From Woodsholea maritima DSM 17123 (GTDB lineage Bacteria > Pseudomonadota > Alphaproteobacteria > Caulobacterales > Maricaulaceae), in the NCBI RefSeq assembly GCF_000382325.1, contig NZ_KB908056.1, positions 1,059,148 through 1,123,147 on the forward strand: a stretch of DNA of 64,000 bases. Direction: 5' to 3'. Each line of letters opens with the position of its first letter. Position 1 is the first letter of the stretch. Under the pieces are notes generated by a model. That model saw only the letters and a list, made by a program, of their open reading frames with translations, was not told the origin of the DNA and made no database searches. Both the position numbers and the translations under genes were made by a program. Shown here piece after piece: positions 35,124-44,882 of this stretch.

Positions 35124-35432
35124 TTAGGTTTTCGAGCCCGCGCCCGTCGCGGCCTCGATGGTGATCGCAAGGCCGGGGCGATCCGCCGACGCAGCCGTCA
35201 GGCCCGCAACGCCAGTGGAGGACGGCGCGGACGGAAGTTTCTTGTGCCCGCGAGGAATGGGCGCGAGCCCAGGGGAAGAAAGTTCCGGACGCACCGTTGC
35301 GGACAAGGCGGTCGAGGCGTCAGCCGATCCCGGCCAGATCAAGCCATGAGAGGCCGTAACGGACGCGGATGACGAGGCGTCGGAGAAGAACTGAAGGCTG
35401 CCTGTCGCGACCGGCAAGACCCCGGCACCCAT
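35124..35432 (-). CDS. Doubtful small ORF upstream of DUF736
   Basis: An open frame of 102 aa ending 13 bp before the DUF736 start. It is low in complexity (Ser/Ala/Pro-rich) and I recognise no family or clear ribosome-binding site. It may be non-coding leader DNA. The stretch from 35111 to 35624 otherwise holds no recognisable gene. Confidence 0.2.
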   Translation of the reverse strand: MGAGVLPVATGSLQFFSDASSSASVTASHGLIWPGSADASTALSATVRPELSSPGLAPIPRGHKKLPSAPSSTGVAGLTAASADRPGLAITIEAATGAGSKT

Positions 35433-35624
35433 GATCGCGCGAAGACAGGCGCTGTCGAACGATCAGGATCGTTTGCGCCGAGTCGGCGATAGCAGTTGCA
35501 TGTCGTGAGAACGGACGCGGGACAGAACTAAAACTGGTGACGTACGGTCCGAATGACTGAGCTCGGTCAGTTATCCCGTGAAGCGTCGATGGCTTAGAGC
35601 ATAGTTTCCCGACCATGCGGCATG

Positions 35625-36113
35625 TCATCGGTCTCGCACAAGATCTTGTTGGTCGTTGGCCGTGCGGTTTTCACCGCGTTCCGTCGTTGTCGTAGGCGGC
35701 GATTCTTCCGGTCCTGACAGCGCCGCAACGCGCACCCATGCGGTGATACCGATGACCAAAGCGCCAATGCTGCCAAAGGCCAGCGACCAGTTCTCGCTCG
35801 CGCTACCGATCTCGGATAATCCCCTGATCGCGTGGAAACCGGCGACGCCAGCTGGAATCGCGTAGAACGCATCGATCGCCAGCCTGATCGGAATAGATCG
35901 AACCGTGGCGAAGGCGATCTGTCCCAGGATCAGCGTCGCAGCGCCCGACAGGAACGCGGCGATGATGGCCGCGAGGACGCCTGCCTCTCTCTCATAAACA
36001 TAGAAACCGACCGTCATCGCGACGAAGAAGGGCAGCGCATAGACGGCCAGCGTGAAAAGCACGTAGACGATGGCACCAAGGCCGAGAATGCTCAAGATGG
36101 TGGAAAGTAACAT
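35625..36113 (-). CDS. Polytopic membrane protein of the ICE backbone
   Basis: Protein of 162 aa with about four hydrophobic segments (TILSILGLGAIVYVLFTLAV; FVAMTVGFYVYEREAGVLAA; a third near residues 65-90; a fourth near 115-130) and a polar C-terminal tail. AAAGGAG precedes the ATG at 36113. I know similar hypothetical proteins in this position in related elements but no function. Candidate roles are surface exclusion or envelope modification. Confidence 0.68.
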   Translation of the reverse strand: MLLSTILSILGLGAIVYVLFTLAVYALPFFVAMTVGFYVYEREAGVLAAIIAAFLSGAATLILGQIAFATVRSIPIRLAIDAFYAIPAGVAGFHAIRGLSEIGSASENWSLAFGSIGALVIGITAWVRVAALSGPEESPPTTTTERGENRTANDQQDLVRDR

Positions 36114-36243
36114 GGGCGGTCTCCTTTGAGGATACGCACCTCCACCACCGCCACGGCGCTGTCGCAGCATAGCGAAGTAAGACCCGCGCCGGAATGCGCC
36201 GGCGCAGGATCAGGTGATGCGATTGGCGGATCAGGTTGCGAGC

Positions 36244-37185
36244 TCAAGCCCGCATCTGCTTGCGGAAATCAAAGGCCGTGATGCCGAGCTTCTTCGCCTT
36301 GTCGGCAAAATTGTCCTGGATACCGGTGCCAGGAAAGAGGATGACCCCGATAGGCAGGACATTGAGGATCGCATCGTTACGTTTGAACGGGGCGGCCTTG
36401 CCGTGACGCGTCCAGTCTGGCTTGAAGGCGACCTGCGGCACCTTGCGGGTTTCGGCCCATTTGGCGGCGATCAGTTCGGCGCCCTTTGGTGAGCCGCCAT
36501 GCAGCAGCACCATGTCGGTATGTTTGGCGTGGACTTTGTCGAGCGTGTCCCAGATCAGACGGTGATCGTTGAAGTCCAGCCCGCCGGTGAAGGCGATCTT
36601 AGGGCCTTGCGGTAGGCAGACTTTGGCATCGGCCCAATTCTTAGCGACCAGAAAATCCCGGCTGTCGATCATCGCCGAGGTGAGGTTGCGATGGTTTACC
36701 CGCGATCCCGAACGCGCCGACCAGGGCGAGCCCGTCAGTCGGAGATAGTGCTCGGCGGCGGTGTCGCGATAGACCTCCATGCAATCACGCCGTTCGATCA
36801 GCGATTGGCCGATGGTGATCAGGCGTTCAAGTTCCACGGCTTTGACCTCGCTGCCGTCCTGCTCGCGTTGGCCGCACTTTTGCGCCTGCTCGTTATCGTC
36901 GAGCTTGCGCTCGATCCGGTCGGTGGCGCGGTGGAATATGTTGACCGTCGACCAGAGAAGTTCGTCGAGGTCGTGATCGAGCATCGTGTCGGCCATGGTG
37001 GCGACGAGAGCATCGAAGATGTCGGCGACGGCACCCTCGATCTGGCGGTCTTCTGGCACCTCGCGCGGGTCGGGTTCACCCTCGGGCGGACGATGGCCGA
37101 AGAGCTGGAGTTCGTTGCAGATCGTGTCGGTCGGCGATGTGCCGTGATGCGGTTTGCCATCAATGTCGTCGGGATCGGTGAACAT
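36244..37185 (-). CDS. DUF2493 (YAcAr/SLOG-like) domain protein
   Basis: Protein of 313 aa. The C-terminal half has the DUF2493 Rossmann-like fold (KIAFTGGLDFNDHRLIWDTL; MVLLHGGSPKGAELIAAKWA), related to the SLOG/LOG nucleotide-binding superfamily. The N-terminal half is a charged helical region. Start at 37185 with AAGGAG upstream; the frame is open to 37560 over the Toprim end but without homology. These proteins are standard ICE cargo and may sense or process nucleotides. Confidence 0.8.
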   Translation of the reverse strand: MFTDPDDIDGKPHHGTSPTDTICNELQLFGHRPPEGEPDPREVPEDRQIEGAVADIFDALVATMADTMLDHDLDELLWSTVNIFHRATDRIERKLDDNEQAQKCGQREQDGSEVKAVELERLITIGQSLIERRDCMEVYRDTAAEHYLRLTGSPWSARSGSRVNHRNLTSAMIDSRDFLVAKNWADAKVCLPQGPKIAFTGGLDFNDHRLIWDTLDKVHAKHTDMVLLHGGSPKGAELIAAKWAETRKVPQVAFKPDWTRHGKAAPFKRNDAILNVLPIGVILFPGTGIQDNFADKAKKLGITAFDFRKQMRA

Positions 37186-37480
37186 GGTGTGCTCCTTGGT
37201 CGGGGGACCGCGACCGCCGCGGCCTTCGTGGCGACGAAAGACGGCGGACGGGACGGACCTGCACCCGGAGCGTGAGCGCAGGGCCGAAGCGTCAGCGGAG
37301 GATGGCGGAGCCCGGTTCTTTTGCTTCGCGATGGAACGGCCCGCAGGGCTGACGGAAAAGAACCGAGCGCAGCCATTGCCGGACCGGCCCGCTTGCCGTT
37401 CTGTCGTCCTCTCGAAGAAGGCCGAGGTCGAGGCTCTCTCCGGCGGGACGGCATGCCCAATCCGATCTCGTCGACGATGC

Positions 37481-38563
37481 TCAGCCTCGCAGCGCCTCTC
37501 TCCCGGCTGATCCCGCCGCAAACAGGAAGCGGTCGACATCCTCCGGCGCGATCTGCACACGCACGTTCTGCCGCAGCACGTCGATGCCGCGCCGTCGCAG
37601 ATCCTCGTTGAAGTCGCCGAGGAGGGGTGACAGCGGGATTGCCTCGATGCCGACTGCGCTCGCCCGATCGACTAGGCTCTCCATCGCGCCCGTGCCGGCC
37701 GGATCGTCGTCGCAAGCGATATAAAGTCGGCGCAGGGTGTCGGGGAACAGGATCGCGGCGAGATGAGCGGCTGAGAGCGCGGCCGCCATCGGCATATTCG
37801 GCAAGACGAGCTTCAGCGACTGCACGGTCTCGATACCTTCGCCCGCCGCCATGATGTCGCGCGCAACCCCGAAGCGGACCGCATGGCCGAGCAGATGGCC
37901 TATCGCGCGGCGCGGCGTGTCGATCGGCGCTTTACCGAGCGTCGCCTCGGAGAATCCGTTCGGATCGAGCCAGGTTCGATGCGCGCCGGTGATCGTCCCG
38001 TCGAGATCGGTCACCGCAGCGATCAATGCGGGCCAGGCCTCGGTGGGACTATGCTCGTTGGGCCGATAGTAGCAGCTTGGATGGAATCTCAGGCTGCTGG
38101 TCTCGTGTAGTGCCGTAATTCCGCGTTCCCGCAGATACGCTTCGGCGAGAGTGCCCGAAATGGGCTTTGCCATGGCGAACAGCCGCCGGGCCGCCTCGGG
38201 CGAGCCGGTCGACGCCGGCGCGGATTGGCGTTTCGCGGTATAGTCAGGTTCGGGCTGCGGCAGGCTGAGGAAGCGTCGTGCCTCGGTCGCCACGTCGGCA
38301 AAGTCGATCAGCCCACAGCTTTCCTGGATGATGTCAAGCAGGTCGCCATGCTCGCCGGTGGCGGCGTCGGTCCACTTACCCGCCGCACCTTTGCCCGAGT
38401 CCGGACCCTTGAGCCGAACATACATCGACCGGCCGGGCGTGTTCCGCACATCGCCGATCATCCAGTAGCGCCCTTCACGGCGACCGTTGTCGAGATAGTA
38501 CCGGCAGACCGCCTCGGCATTGCGTGCGAGACGATGCGCCAGGTCTGATACTTTGTTTGCCAT
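37481..38563 (-). CDS. Toprim domain protein (plasmid/ICE primase-like)
   Basis: Protein of 360 aa. It has an N-terminal zinc-less DUF7146-like region and a C-terminal Toprim domain: the Glu of AAGEGIETVQSLKL and the DxD of LYIACDDDPAGTGAM. Similar proteins may prime DNA synthesis of the transferred strand. A 10-bp inverted repeat (CGGTTCTTTT at 37313-37322 and AAAAGAACCG at 37356-37365) lies past its stop in the gap before DUF2493. Confidence 0.82.
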   Translation of the reverse strand: MANKVSDLAHRLARNAEAVCRYYLDNGRREGRYWMIGDVRNTPGRSMYVRLKGPDSGKGAAGKWTDAATGEHGDLLDIIQESCGLIDFADVATEARRFLSLPQPEPDYTAKRQSAPASTGSPEAARRLFAMAKPISGTLAEAYLRERGITALHETSSLRFHPSCYYRPNEHSPTEAWPALIAAVTDLDGTITGAHRTWLDPNGFSEATLGKAPIDTPRRAIGHLLGHAVRFGVARDIMAAGEGIETVQSLKLVLPNMPMAAALSAAHLAAILFPDTLRRLYIACDDDPAGTGAMESLVDRASAVGIEAIPLSPLLGDFNEDLRRRGIDVLRQNVRVQIAPEDVDRFLFAAGSAGREALRG

Positions 38564-38592
38564 GCAAGCCTCTTCATCTCATCGCCACGAAA

Positions 38593-38620
38593 AAGGGCCC
38601 GCCGTTTCCGACGAGCCCTT
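38593..38620 (-). terminator. Terminator after the ParB-like gene
   Basis: On the minus strand, AAGGGCTCGTCG, GAAA, CGGCGGGCCCTT then TTTCGTGG. The stem has two mismatches. It lies 140 bp past the ParB stop and 30 bp before the Toprim start, so Toprim probably has its own promoter. Confidence 0.6.
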
Positions 38621-38759
38621 CGGTTGCGAGGAAACCAGGGGGATGTGCTCTCTCGCGACACGGCCGCAGTGGGGAAGGCTTCCGCGGCCCGTCCATATTG
38701 AGCTGACAACGGCGTTTCGGCCATCGACCGGCAGCCGCCGTGCGCCAGTCTTTGTACGA

Positions 38760-40811
38760 TCACTCGGCAGCTTCGAGGGCCGTCTGATGTTCGCTCGGTT
38801 CGCTTTCATCGCCGTGCGCCGACAAGTTCTCGTCGACGATCTCGAACTCCGGTTCATCGGGCTGCTCGATCAGCGGCGGCGTGCGCAACGGCTCAGGCAG
38901 CCAGCCCGTACCCGCCAGCAGTTCCTCGGCGGCTTCGACCATGTCGGGCTTCTTGAACCCGGCCATCCGGTCGGCGTCCTTGTCGCCCTTCGCTTCGCGC
39001 ACCGCGGCGGCGATCTGCGCCTTGGTCACGCGCCCGAGATAGCTCTGAGCGGTCGGCAACCAGCCTGCCTTCGCCATGTCGAGGCCCAGCGTCGCGGCCA
39101 GCACGTCCGCATGGGCGATCTGGCGCGGCTTGCGATAGTGCGGTTCTTGCACCGCATTGACCGTCATCGCCACGCAGTGCGCGAAGAGTGCGTCCCGGCT
39201 GTCGCTGTCCCATTCGGTGAGCGCATCCCAAAGCTCTCCGGGTTCCTTCGGCAGGTTGCTCGTCCAAGTCTCGATACCGAGATCGATCGACTGCACGTAG
39301 GGCATCTCTGCGAGACCTTCAGCTTGCGCTCCGAACTGCATACTCTTCGGTGTGATCTCGATGCAGCTGTCCTGGCCGTAATGGTAGAAGAGCTGCAGCA
39401 CCATCGCGTGCAGGCAGGCGAGCATCGCCAGTTGCGGATCATTGGCCAACGCGTTGCGCAGCGCCATCGTGCGGTGGACGGTCAGATCGCAGACAAGACG
39501 ATCCGACAGCGGCTTGGTGCTGTCATCGTCCTCTTCCGCATCCAGATCGGTGGCTTGGCCAATGCCATTTACGGCTTCATCATCCGTGTTCGGATGGACT
39601 TGATCGCCTTCGGAACCGTCGTCGCACTCAATAGCGGGTTCGTCCTGGGGCCGGACATAGCCGCGCTCGACGCGCAGACGACCAGAGCCGTCGATACTGA
39701 CGAAGGCGCCCGCGATGGCGTAGTCCTCCGGCTCGAACCGGATCGGACGATTCTGGAGAGCTTCCATGGCCGTCTCGATCTCGCCGAGCCGTTCGTCGAC
39801 CTCTTCGGGAAGCTCGTCTGCTTCGGCATACTCTTCTTCGAGTTTGTCATATTCGGCCTTGAGTGCGGCGTAGGTCGCGTCTTCCTCATCGCTCATGCGC
39901 TCGGCTTCGCCGCGAATGCGCCGCAGATCGTAGATGTGGCCGTAGGGAAAGTCGGTCGCGACCTCGATCCAGTGCCAGCCTTCGGTGCGAATGGCTTCGG
40001 CTTCTTCGTTCAGCTTCTCGGCGACCATGGTCTCGAGCAGGGCGGCATCCTGCAGCCAGCCGCCATCATCGGTCTGGAAGAGGTCGCGTAGCACCTCACC
40101 ACCCGCTTCGACGTAATTGTCGACCCCGACAAATTGCGCCCGCCGGTCCGAAGCGCGGACGGCGCCTTCGGTCAGCATGCGTCGGATTTCATAAGGCTGC
40201 TTCGAATAGTGCTGCTTGAGCGCCTCCCAGACCTGTTCCTGGCGCTCGTGGTCGGGATTGACCGTGAAGGCCATGAGCTGGTCGAGGGTCATCTCCTCTT
40301 GCGTATAGGCCTCCAGCAGTGTCGTCGAGACGGCGGCCAGCTTGAGGCGCTGTTTGACGACATTGACCGACACGAAGAAGGCCGCGGCGATCTCTTCCTC
40401 GGACTTGCCCTTCTCGCGCATGGCTTGGAAGGCGCGAAACTGGTCGAGCGGATGCAGCGGCGCGCGCTGGATATTCTCGGCGAGGCTGTCCTCTTCCGCC
40501 AGACCATCGATGCGCACGATGCAGGGCACCGGCGCCGTCTTGTTGAGGCGACGCTGCTTCACGAGAAGTTCGAGCGCGCGGTAGCGTCGCCCGCCGGCCG
40601 GGATTTCGAACATGCCGGTTTCCACGCCGTCGTCGTCGAGGACCGGCCGGACCGTGATCGAGGACAGGAGCGTGCGCCGGGCGATGTCCTCGGCGAGCTC
40701 TTCGATCGAGACGCCGGCCTTGACCTTCCGGACGTTGGACTGGCTGAGCACGAGCTTGTTGAAGGGGATGTCGCGCGAGGCGCTGAGGGTGATCTTCTTG
40801 GACTTTGTCAT
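38760..40811 (-). CDS. ParB/RepB/Spo0J-like partition protein
   Basis: Large ParB-family protein of 683 aa. The N-terminal ParB/sulfiredoxin-like domain has IPAGGRRYRALELLVKQRRL and SLAENIQRAPLHPLDQFRAF, followed by a KorB-like HTH (EEEIAAAFFVSVNVVKQRLK). The acidic middle (YDKLEEEYAEADELPEEVDE) and long C-terminus are typical of the plasmid/ICE version. It is probably involved in element maintenance. GGAGA precedes the ATG at 40811; a structured leader shared with the DUF932 gene lies just upstream. Confidence 0.88.
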   Translation of the reverse strand: MTKSKKITLSASRDIPFNKLVLSQSNVRKVKAGVSIEELAEDIARRTLLSSITVRPVLDDDGVETGMFEIPAGGRRYRALELLVKQRRLNKTAPVPCIVRIDGLAEEDSLAENIQRAPLHPLDQFRAFQAMREKGKSEEEIAAAFFVSVNVVKQRLKLAAVSTTLLEAYTQEEMTLDQLMAFTVNPDHERQEQVWEALKQHYSKQPYEIRRMLTEGAVRASDRRAQFVGVDNYVEAGGEVLRDLFQTDDGGWLQDAALLETMVAEKLNEEAEAIRTEGWHWIEVATDFPYGHIYDLRRIRGEAERMSDEEDATYAALKAEYDKLEEEYAEADELPEEVDERLGEIETAMEALQNRPIRFEPEDYAIAGAFVSIDGSGRLRVERGYVRPQDEPAIECDDGSEGDQVHPNTDDEAVNGIGQATDLDAEEDDDSTKPLSDRLVCDLTVHRTMALRNALANDPQLAMLACLHAMVLQLFYHYGQDSCIEITPKSMQFGAQAEGLAEMPYVQSIDLGIETWTSNLPKEPGELWDALTEWDSDSRDALFAHCVAMTVNAVQEPHYRKPRQIAHADVLAATLGLDMAKAGWLPTAQSYLGRVTKAQIAAAVREAKGDKDADRMAGFKKPDMVEAAEELLAGTGWLPEPLRTPPLIEQPDEPEFEIVDENLSAHGDESEPSEHQTALEAAE

Positions 40812-40815
40812 GGGA

Positions 40816-40867
40816 TTTCTCCGCGACGGGCGGTCACGAGGCTCTCTCTGACCTCCAGACCCGTCAC
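40816..40867 (-). promoter_or_regulatory. Hairpin leader of the ParB-like gene
   Basis: GACGGG (40825-40830) and CCCGTC (40860-40865) bound a region with AGAGAG/CTC-rich filling, directly before the GGAGA ribosome-binding site. The same block is found upstream of DUF932 at 42144-42197. Confidence 0.55.
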
Positions 40868-40945
40868 GAAAACCACGGCCCACCTCTTCCTCTTGAAGGA
40901 GATGGACCGTGGACGGAGGGTTGGGAAAAAGCGGAACGGCAACGC

Positions 40946-42139
40946 CTAGGCGGCGGCCTCCAGCAGCTTCTTGGCACGGGTCTCCATGGTGAGCCGCGCA
41001 TCCTGCTGGTGCTTCGAGCGGGCGACAGCGGTAATGCCCTGGACGAAGTCGAAGATGCTCTCGGGCGGGCGGCCTTCCTCGGCGAGGACCGTCTCGACGA
41101 TCTTGTCGGTTTCCGCCTTCGAGAAGCCGCGCTTTCTCAGGAAGTCGGTGCGGTCCTCATCGCTGTGCGCGACGATCCGTTCGCGTGCGGAGCGAATGCC
41201 CTGAATAAAGGGTTGCGGCGAGGAATCGGCAAAGTTCGCCAGCGCCGGTGCCGCCTCGTGCGCGAACCGGTTGGCGGCGTATTTCGAATGCCGGATGGTA
41301 ATCCCCTGGAAGTCTTCGACGCCCCAGAGATTTCGGTTCTGACAGACGGCGCGGAGATAGAAGCTCGCGATGCCCAGCGTTTTCGCACCCACTTCCGAGT
41401 TCCAACAATAGAACCCTCGGAAGAAGAGATCGGGTGAGCCGTCGGGTAGCGTACCGGCCTCGATCGGATTCAGGTCGTCGACCAGGAAGAGGAAGACGTC
41501 GCGGTCTGAGGCGTAGAGTGTGGTCGTGTCCTTGGTGACGTCGACCATCGGGTTGTAGACGCCGCTAGACCAGTCGAGCACACCCGGCACCTTCCAGCGC
41601 GTGTCGCCAATGCCGTCGCCTGCGATACGCTGCACGGCGGAGACCAGTTCATGGTCGTAGATGCGGCCATAGTTCGGGCCGGTCACGGCGCGCAGTTCCA
41701 TGCGTCCGTTCGCGACTTCCATCGTCTTGACCTGCTCAGCGCGGTGATTGGTGAGACCGTATTGCAGGTTGATACCGGCGAGCGGTGCCGGGAGTTGACG
41801 CATATAGGCCGCCGGTGAGCCCACGAGGCTCGCAAGTTGGCCGAAGCTCCAATGGGTCGGCGCGACCAGCGCCTCGGCGTCGGGCAGGACGAGCGCGAGC
41901 TTCTCCGGATCGTCGCGATGGGCTTCGACACGGATCGCCGCGCTCTCGACCGTCCGCGCCTTGCTCCGAGCGGCACGGCCCTTCACCGAGGCGTAAAGGT
42001 CCGAGAGGGAGAGATACTTCTCGTCGTCGGGCCGGGAAAACCATTCGGACGACACGCGCCCATTATGCCCGCCGCGGGACACATCCACCTTGTAGCCGCC
42101 GCTCTCGGGGCGGCCGTTCATGATCTCAATCGCTGTCAT
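40946..42139 (-). CDS. DUF932 domain protein
   Basis: Protein of 397 aa with the DUF932 pattern (APTHWSFGQLASLVGSPAAY; RAVTGPNYGRIYDHELVSAV; RHSKYAANRFAHEAAPALAN). It is a common plasmid, ICE and phage protein of unknown function. GGAGAA precedes the ATG, after a hairpin leader like that of the ParB gene. It is the last backbone gene before the defence island. Confidence 0.86.
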   Translation of the reverse strand: MTAIEIMNGRPESGGYKVDVSRGGHNGRVSSEWFSRPDDEKYLSLSDLYASVKGRAARSKARTVESAAIRVEAHRDDPEKLALVLPDAEALVAPTHWSFGQLASLVGSPAAYMRQLPAPLAGINLQYGLTNHRAEQVKTMEVANGRMELRAVTGPNYGRIYDHELVSAVQRIAGDGIGDTRWKVPGVLDWSSGVYNPMVDVTKDTTTLYASDRDVFLFLVDDLNPIEAGTLPDGSPDLFFRGFYCWNSEVGAKTLGIASFYLRAVCQNRNLWGVEDFQGITIRHSKYAANRFAHEAAPALANFADSSPQPFIQGIRSARERIVAHSDEDRTDFLRKRGFSKAETDKIVETVLAEEGRPPESIFDFVQGITAVARSKHQQDARLTMETRAKKLLEAAA

Positions 42140-42143
42140 GGCT

Positions 42144-42197
42144 GTTCTCCAGGACGGGCGGTCCGAGAGCCTCTCTCTCGACCTCCAAACCCGTCAC
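42144..42197 (-). promoter_or_regulatory. Hairpin leader of the DUF932 gene
   Basis: GACGGG (42153-42158) and CCCGTC (42190-42195) close a stem; the block from TTCTCC to CCGTCACG is clearly similar to 40816-40867. The rest of the gap to 42400 contains GC-rich dyads but no gene. Confidence 0.55.
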
Positions 42198-42399
42198 GGC
42201 GACAGCCACACCTCTCTTACTCTACAGGGGGCGTTGCGGGGTCTCCCCGCAGAAGGGGTCGGGCGAGACTACAGGCTCGACCGCAGGGGAAGGCTTTCCC
42301 CTCATGGTTAAATCCAGCTTGCGTCAAGACCCTCCAAAGGCAGGCCGACAGATAGGTCAAAGCGACGGAAGCCTGGGTCATCGCTGGCTTTTTTGTCCC

Positions 42400-43965
42400 T
42401 CAAACACGCTGCGAGTCGTCCAAAAGATACTTGATTGGTTTTTGAGGAGCGCCAAGTGCGATTGGGGTTGCCAACTCCAATATGTCCAGGAAACTGGTCT
42501 TGCGCTCTGCGCATATACTTATCTGCCCGCGAGCAAGGTCGAACTCTAATCGACCTTTCTCCGGAAAATAGTACGTTGCCTGTTGCTTCCGCTCCGATTC
42601 ATCTAGCGTTCCGCCATATTCCAGTTCAACGTCCTCAAGACGTCGAACAACGGAATCAAAATCTGGACCGCGTCCGCGAATACGGCAGACAACACGATCA
42701 AATTTGATGCCAAAAATTTCGTCGATGTTCTCGAGGTTTTTCTCAGAGCCGTTGCGCACTGACAAACAGCGTATGATTTGAATCTCCGCGGGGTCGTCAG
42801 GTGTTTGCCTAACTTCAATCCAATATCGGAAATGTTCGGTGTCCAATGTGTCGTCACCGGTTCCTATGTCATCCCGCCGCAACCGGAAGACGCGTTTCGC
42901 CTCTTTGTAATAATCCTCGATTTCCTCGGCGATCTCTTCGTCAAGCAGGCCGCGTGCAAATTCTGCGCTGCTCGCATTCACGTTGTCGGGCACGAAGTGT
43001 CCCTTTGCGCGAGAGAAACCCGGCAGTCTGTTATAAGCGCGCGTTTCTATATGGCTGAAAAATATGGCGTCCGGCTTGAACGATAAGCCCGTAAAGTCAT
43101 TTTCGGGCGGAACCGGTTCCTCTTCCTCTCTTACCTGGCATATCGCGAAGCGGTTTGTTGCTGACGTGCGTGCGAGTGGGATCTGCTGTGCCGCTATAGA
43201 CATGTTTTTCGTTATGTACCGGCGGACCGATGTGCCGAGATAATCTCTGAGCGAAGCGTCGGTAATGACTGAATACGCATCAATCGCGTCTGGCGCCTTG
43301 CCGCTTAGCGCATGCACGAGGTGGTACGACCAAACGCCGTGACCAAGCCCGGCATGGCTGTAGGACTTTTGTCCTGGCGTGCAGGACAGGAATACACCCA
43401 CATATTGGTCAACTTTCACGAAATCCTTGAACTCGGTCTCGCTCATAATCGAAACCACGCTGCGGCTGCTAAACTGTTCTTCAAGATCCTCAGCGCAGGC
43501 ATCAATGAATGCAAGGAGCCGGTGGCATTCGCTCTTCTCAACGGGATCAAAAAGTAGGTCGCGCAGATTCAGGCACGTTGCGGACAAATTGTGACCGTTG
43601 CTATCCCAGACGGTGATCAGGTTTGAGATTCCATTGTGGAAGCCGTGTCCAACATAATAGAAAATCAATAGGTCGTCTGGTCCTGTCGCGTGGATCGCCT
43701 CCTTTACACCATCTCGCACGCTCATGTTCGTTGCCATGCTATCGATCAACTCGATGCGGTGTATGTCGTTGTCGGGAAACATTTGATCGAGGGCCGCAGA
43801 GAAAGCGTCGGCGTCGGCCTTGGCATAATCGACACCAGGGATCTGGCCGGTTTTTCGCGGCTGATACTCTTCAATGGCAATAATGACGGCTGTCACGTGT
43901 CCATCGTTCGAGAGAAGGCTTGACGGCTCTTCTGAAACATCTGTTTTTTTGGGTATCTTGGTCAT
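42400..43965 (-). CDS. Caspase-like (C14) protease in a defence operon
   Basis: Protein of 521 aa. Residues about 20-260 are a caspase/metacaspase fold: VTAVIIAIEEYQ opens the first strand, DLLIFYYVGHGFHNG carries catalytic H107, and LLAFIDACAEDLEE carries catalytic C157. The C-terminal half (about 270-521) has no domain I recognise. It overlaps the preceding gene by 4 bp and is last in a four-gene operon, an arrangement suggesting an activated protease effector. Both catalytic residues are present, so it is likely active. Confidence 0.82.
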   Translation of the reverse strand: MTKIPKKTDVSEEPSSLLSNDGHVTAVIIAIEEYQPRKTGQIPGVDYAKADADAFSAALDQMFPDNDIHRIELIDSMATNMSVRDGVKEAIHATGPDDLLIFYYVGHGFHNGISNLITVWDSNGHNLSATCLNLRDLLFDPVEKSECHRLLAFIDACAEDLEEQFSSRSVVSIMSETEFKDFVKVDQYVGVFLSCTPGQKSYSHAGLGHGVWSYHLVHALSGKAPDAIDAYSVITDASLRDYLGTSVRRYITKNMSIAAQQIPLARTSATNRFAICQVREEEEPVPPENDFTGLSFKPDAIFFSHIETRAYNRLPGFSRAKGHFVPDNVNASSAEFARGLLDEEIAEEIEDYYKEAKRVFRLRRDDIGTGDDTLDTEHFRYWIEVRQTPDDPAEIQIIRCLSVRNGSEKNLENIDEIFGIKFDRVVCRIRGRGPDFDSVVRRLEDVELEYGGTLDESERKQQATYYFPEKGRLEFDLARGQISICAERKTSFLDILELATPIALGAPQKPIKYLLDDSQRV

Positions 43966-44846
43966 TCGAAGAAGCTGCTATTGTCTACTTGGAGAGTGAC
44001 ATCATTGGGCTGTATCTCCATCGGTTTCGCCGGATTAGATAAGATCACCGCGTGGTATGGATAGGAGTCGTCCTGGCGAAATCCGATGTCGTTTCGCACA
44101 TCAGAGTTGGAGCCATATTGCAATTCGACCTCAACCTGCCCGGTGATGGCGTATTCGATTTTGGTTGCCGTCAGGGACTTCACTTCGACGGTGTCAATGT
44201 AGTGCCCGTCAACTGTTGTGTGTGTCGATAGCTCATCGAGTTCCTGGATAGTCTCTGAGATTAGGTTCTCGAAGAGGGCGTTGTGCATAACACCGGCGGT
44301 CGCGCGAACAATCTCCTCCCGCCCGGCTGCAGCGGCATGAAGAAGGTCGAGCAGGCTCTCAAATACCTCATGGATCATTTGGCGGACAACAGATCCCTTG
44401 CGTACGATTGTTTCGGAGCGAACATGAGTGGATTTGTTCAGCGCTTCGAAGGCGTCCAAAAGTGGTTTCGTGAAGTCTGTCATCTCAAGCTTGAGCACAT
44501 CTTTGACGAAATCCTCCGGAAGCCCTGCATGGACGATGTAATGTGCCTTTTGACGTCGAGTGACGGTCTTGGTGTCTTTGGCTTGGACAAACCAAACACA
44601 CTCTCGCACGGCGTCGTCCGGCGCGAGACTATGCAGAATGTGGCCGGTGACTTCGCGTAGCCCGCTCGCGACTAGGTTTCCTCTGATCGGATTTTTCTTG
44701 TCTCGGGCGACCCGCATGACTCCTTTGATGAGCTTCATTAAAAACCCATCGTCCGGGAAAAATCCCACTAGGTCGGCTTGCAATTCCGCGATGTCGTTCC
44801 AATCAGTTTTTTGCTTAGCCAATTTAGTTGCGTCTCTTTCGATCAA
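43962..44846 (-). CDS. Protein resembling predicted pPIWI-associated nucleases
   Basis: Protein of 294 aa. The C-terminal part (DELSTHTTVDGHYIDTVEVK; QVEVELQYGSNSDVRND) matches, from memory, a domain annotated as a predicted pPIWI-associating nuclease. The N-terminal ~130 residues resemble a helical module (REVTGHILHSLAPDDAVREC) and are undefined. No obvious catalytic motif can be assigned. It overlaps the caspase gene by 4 bp and is 36 bp after the HEPN-like gene. It may be a sensor or adaptor rather than a nuclease. Confidence 0.62.
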   Translation of the reverse strand: MIERDATKLAKQKTDWNDIAELQADLVGFFPDDGFLMKLIKGVMRVARDKKNPIRGNLVASGLREVTGHILHSLAPDDAVRECVWFVQAKDTKTVTRRQKAHYIVHAGLPEDFVKDVLKLEMTDFTKPLLDAFEALNKSTHVRSETIVRKGSVVRQMIHEVFESLLDLLHAAAAGREEIVRATAGVMHNALFENLISETIQELDELSTHTTVDGHYIDTVEVKSLTATKIEYAITGQVEVELQYGSNSDVRNDIGFRQDDSYPYHAVILSNPAKPMEIQPNDVTLQVDNSSFFE

Positions 44847-44882
44847 GTTTATGGGTGCCGCTTCTGAACTCTTGATGATTTA

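Noticed and set aside
38520-40091. 523-aa plus-strand ORF opposite the ParB gene
   Set aside because: Antisense of a well-supported ParB family gene, without its own homology or ribosome-binding site.
40134-40949. Long plus-strand ORFs opposite the ParB and trb genes
   Set aside because: High-GC antisense shadows without homology; the minus-strand genes are clearly conserved.
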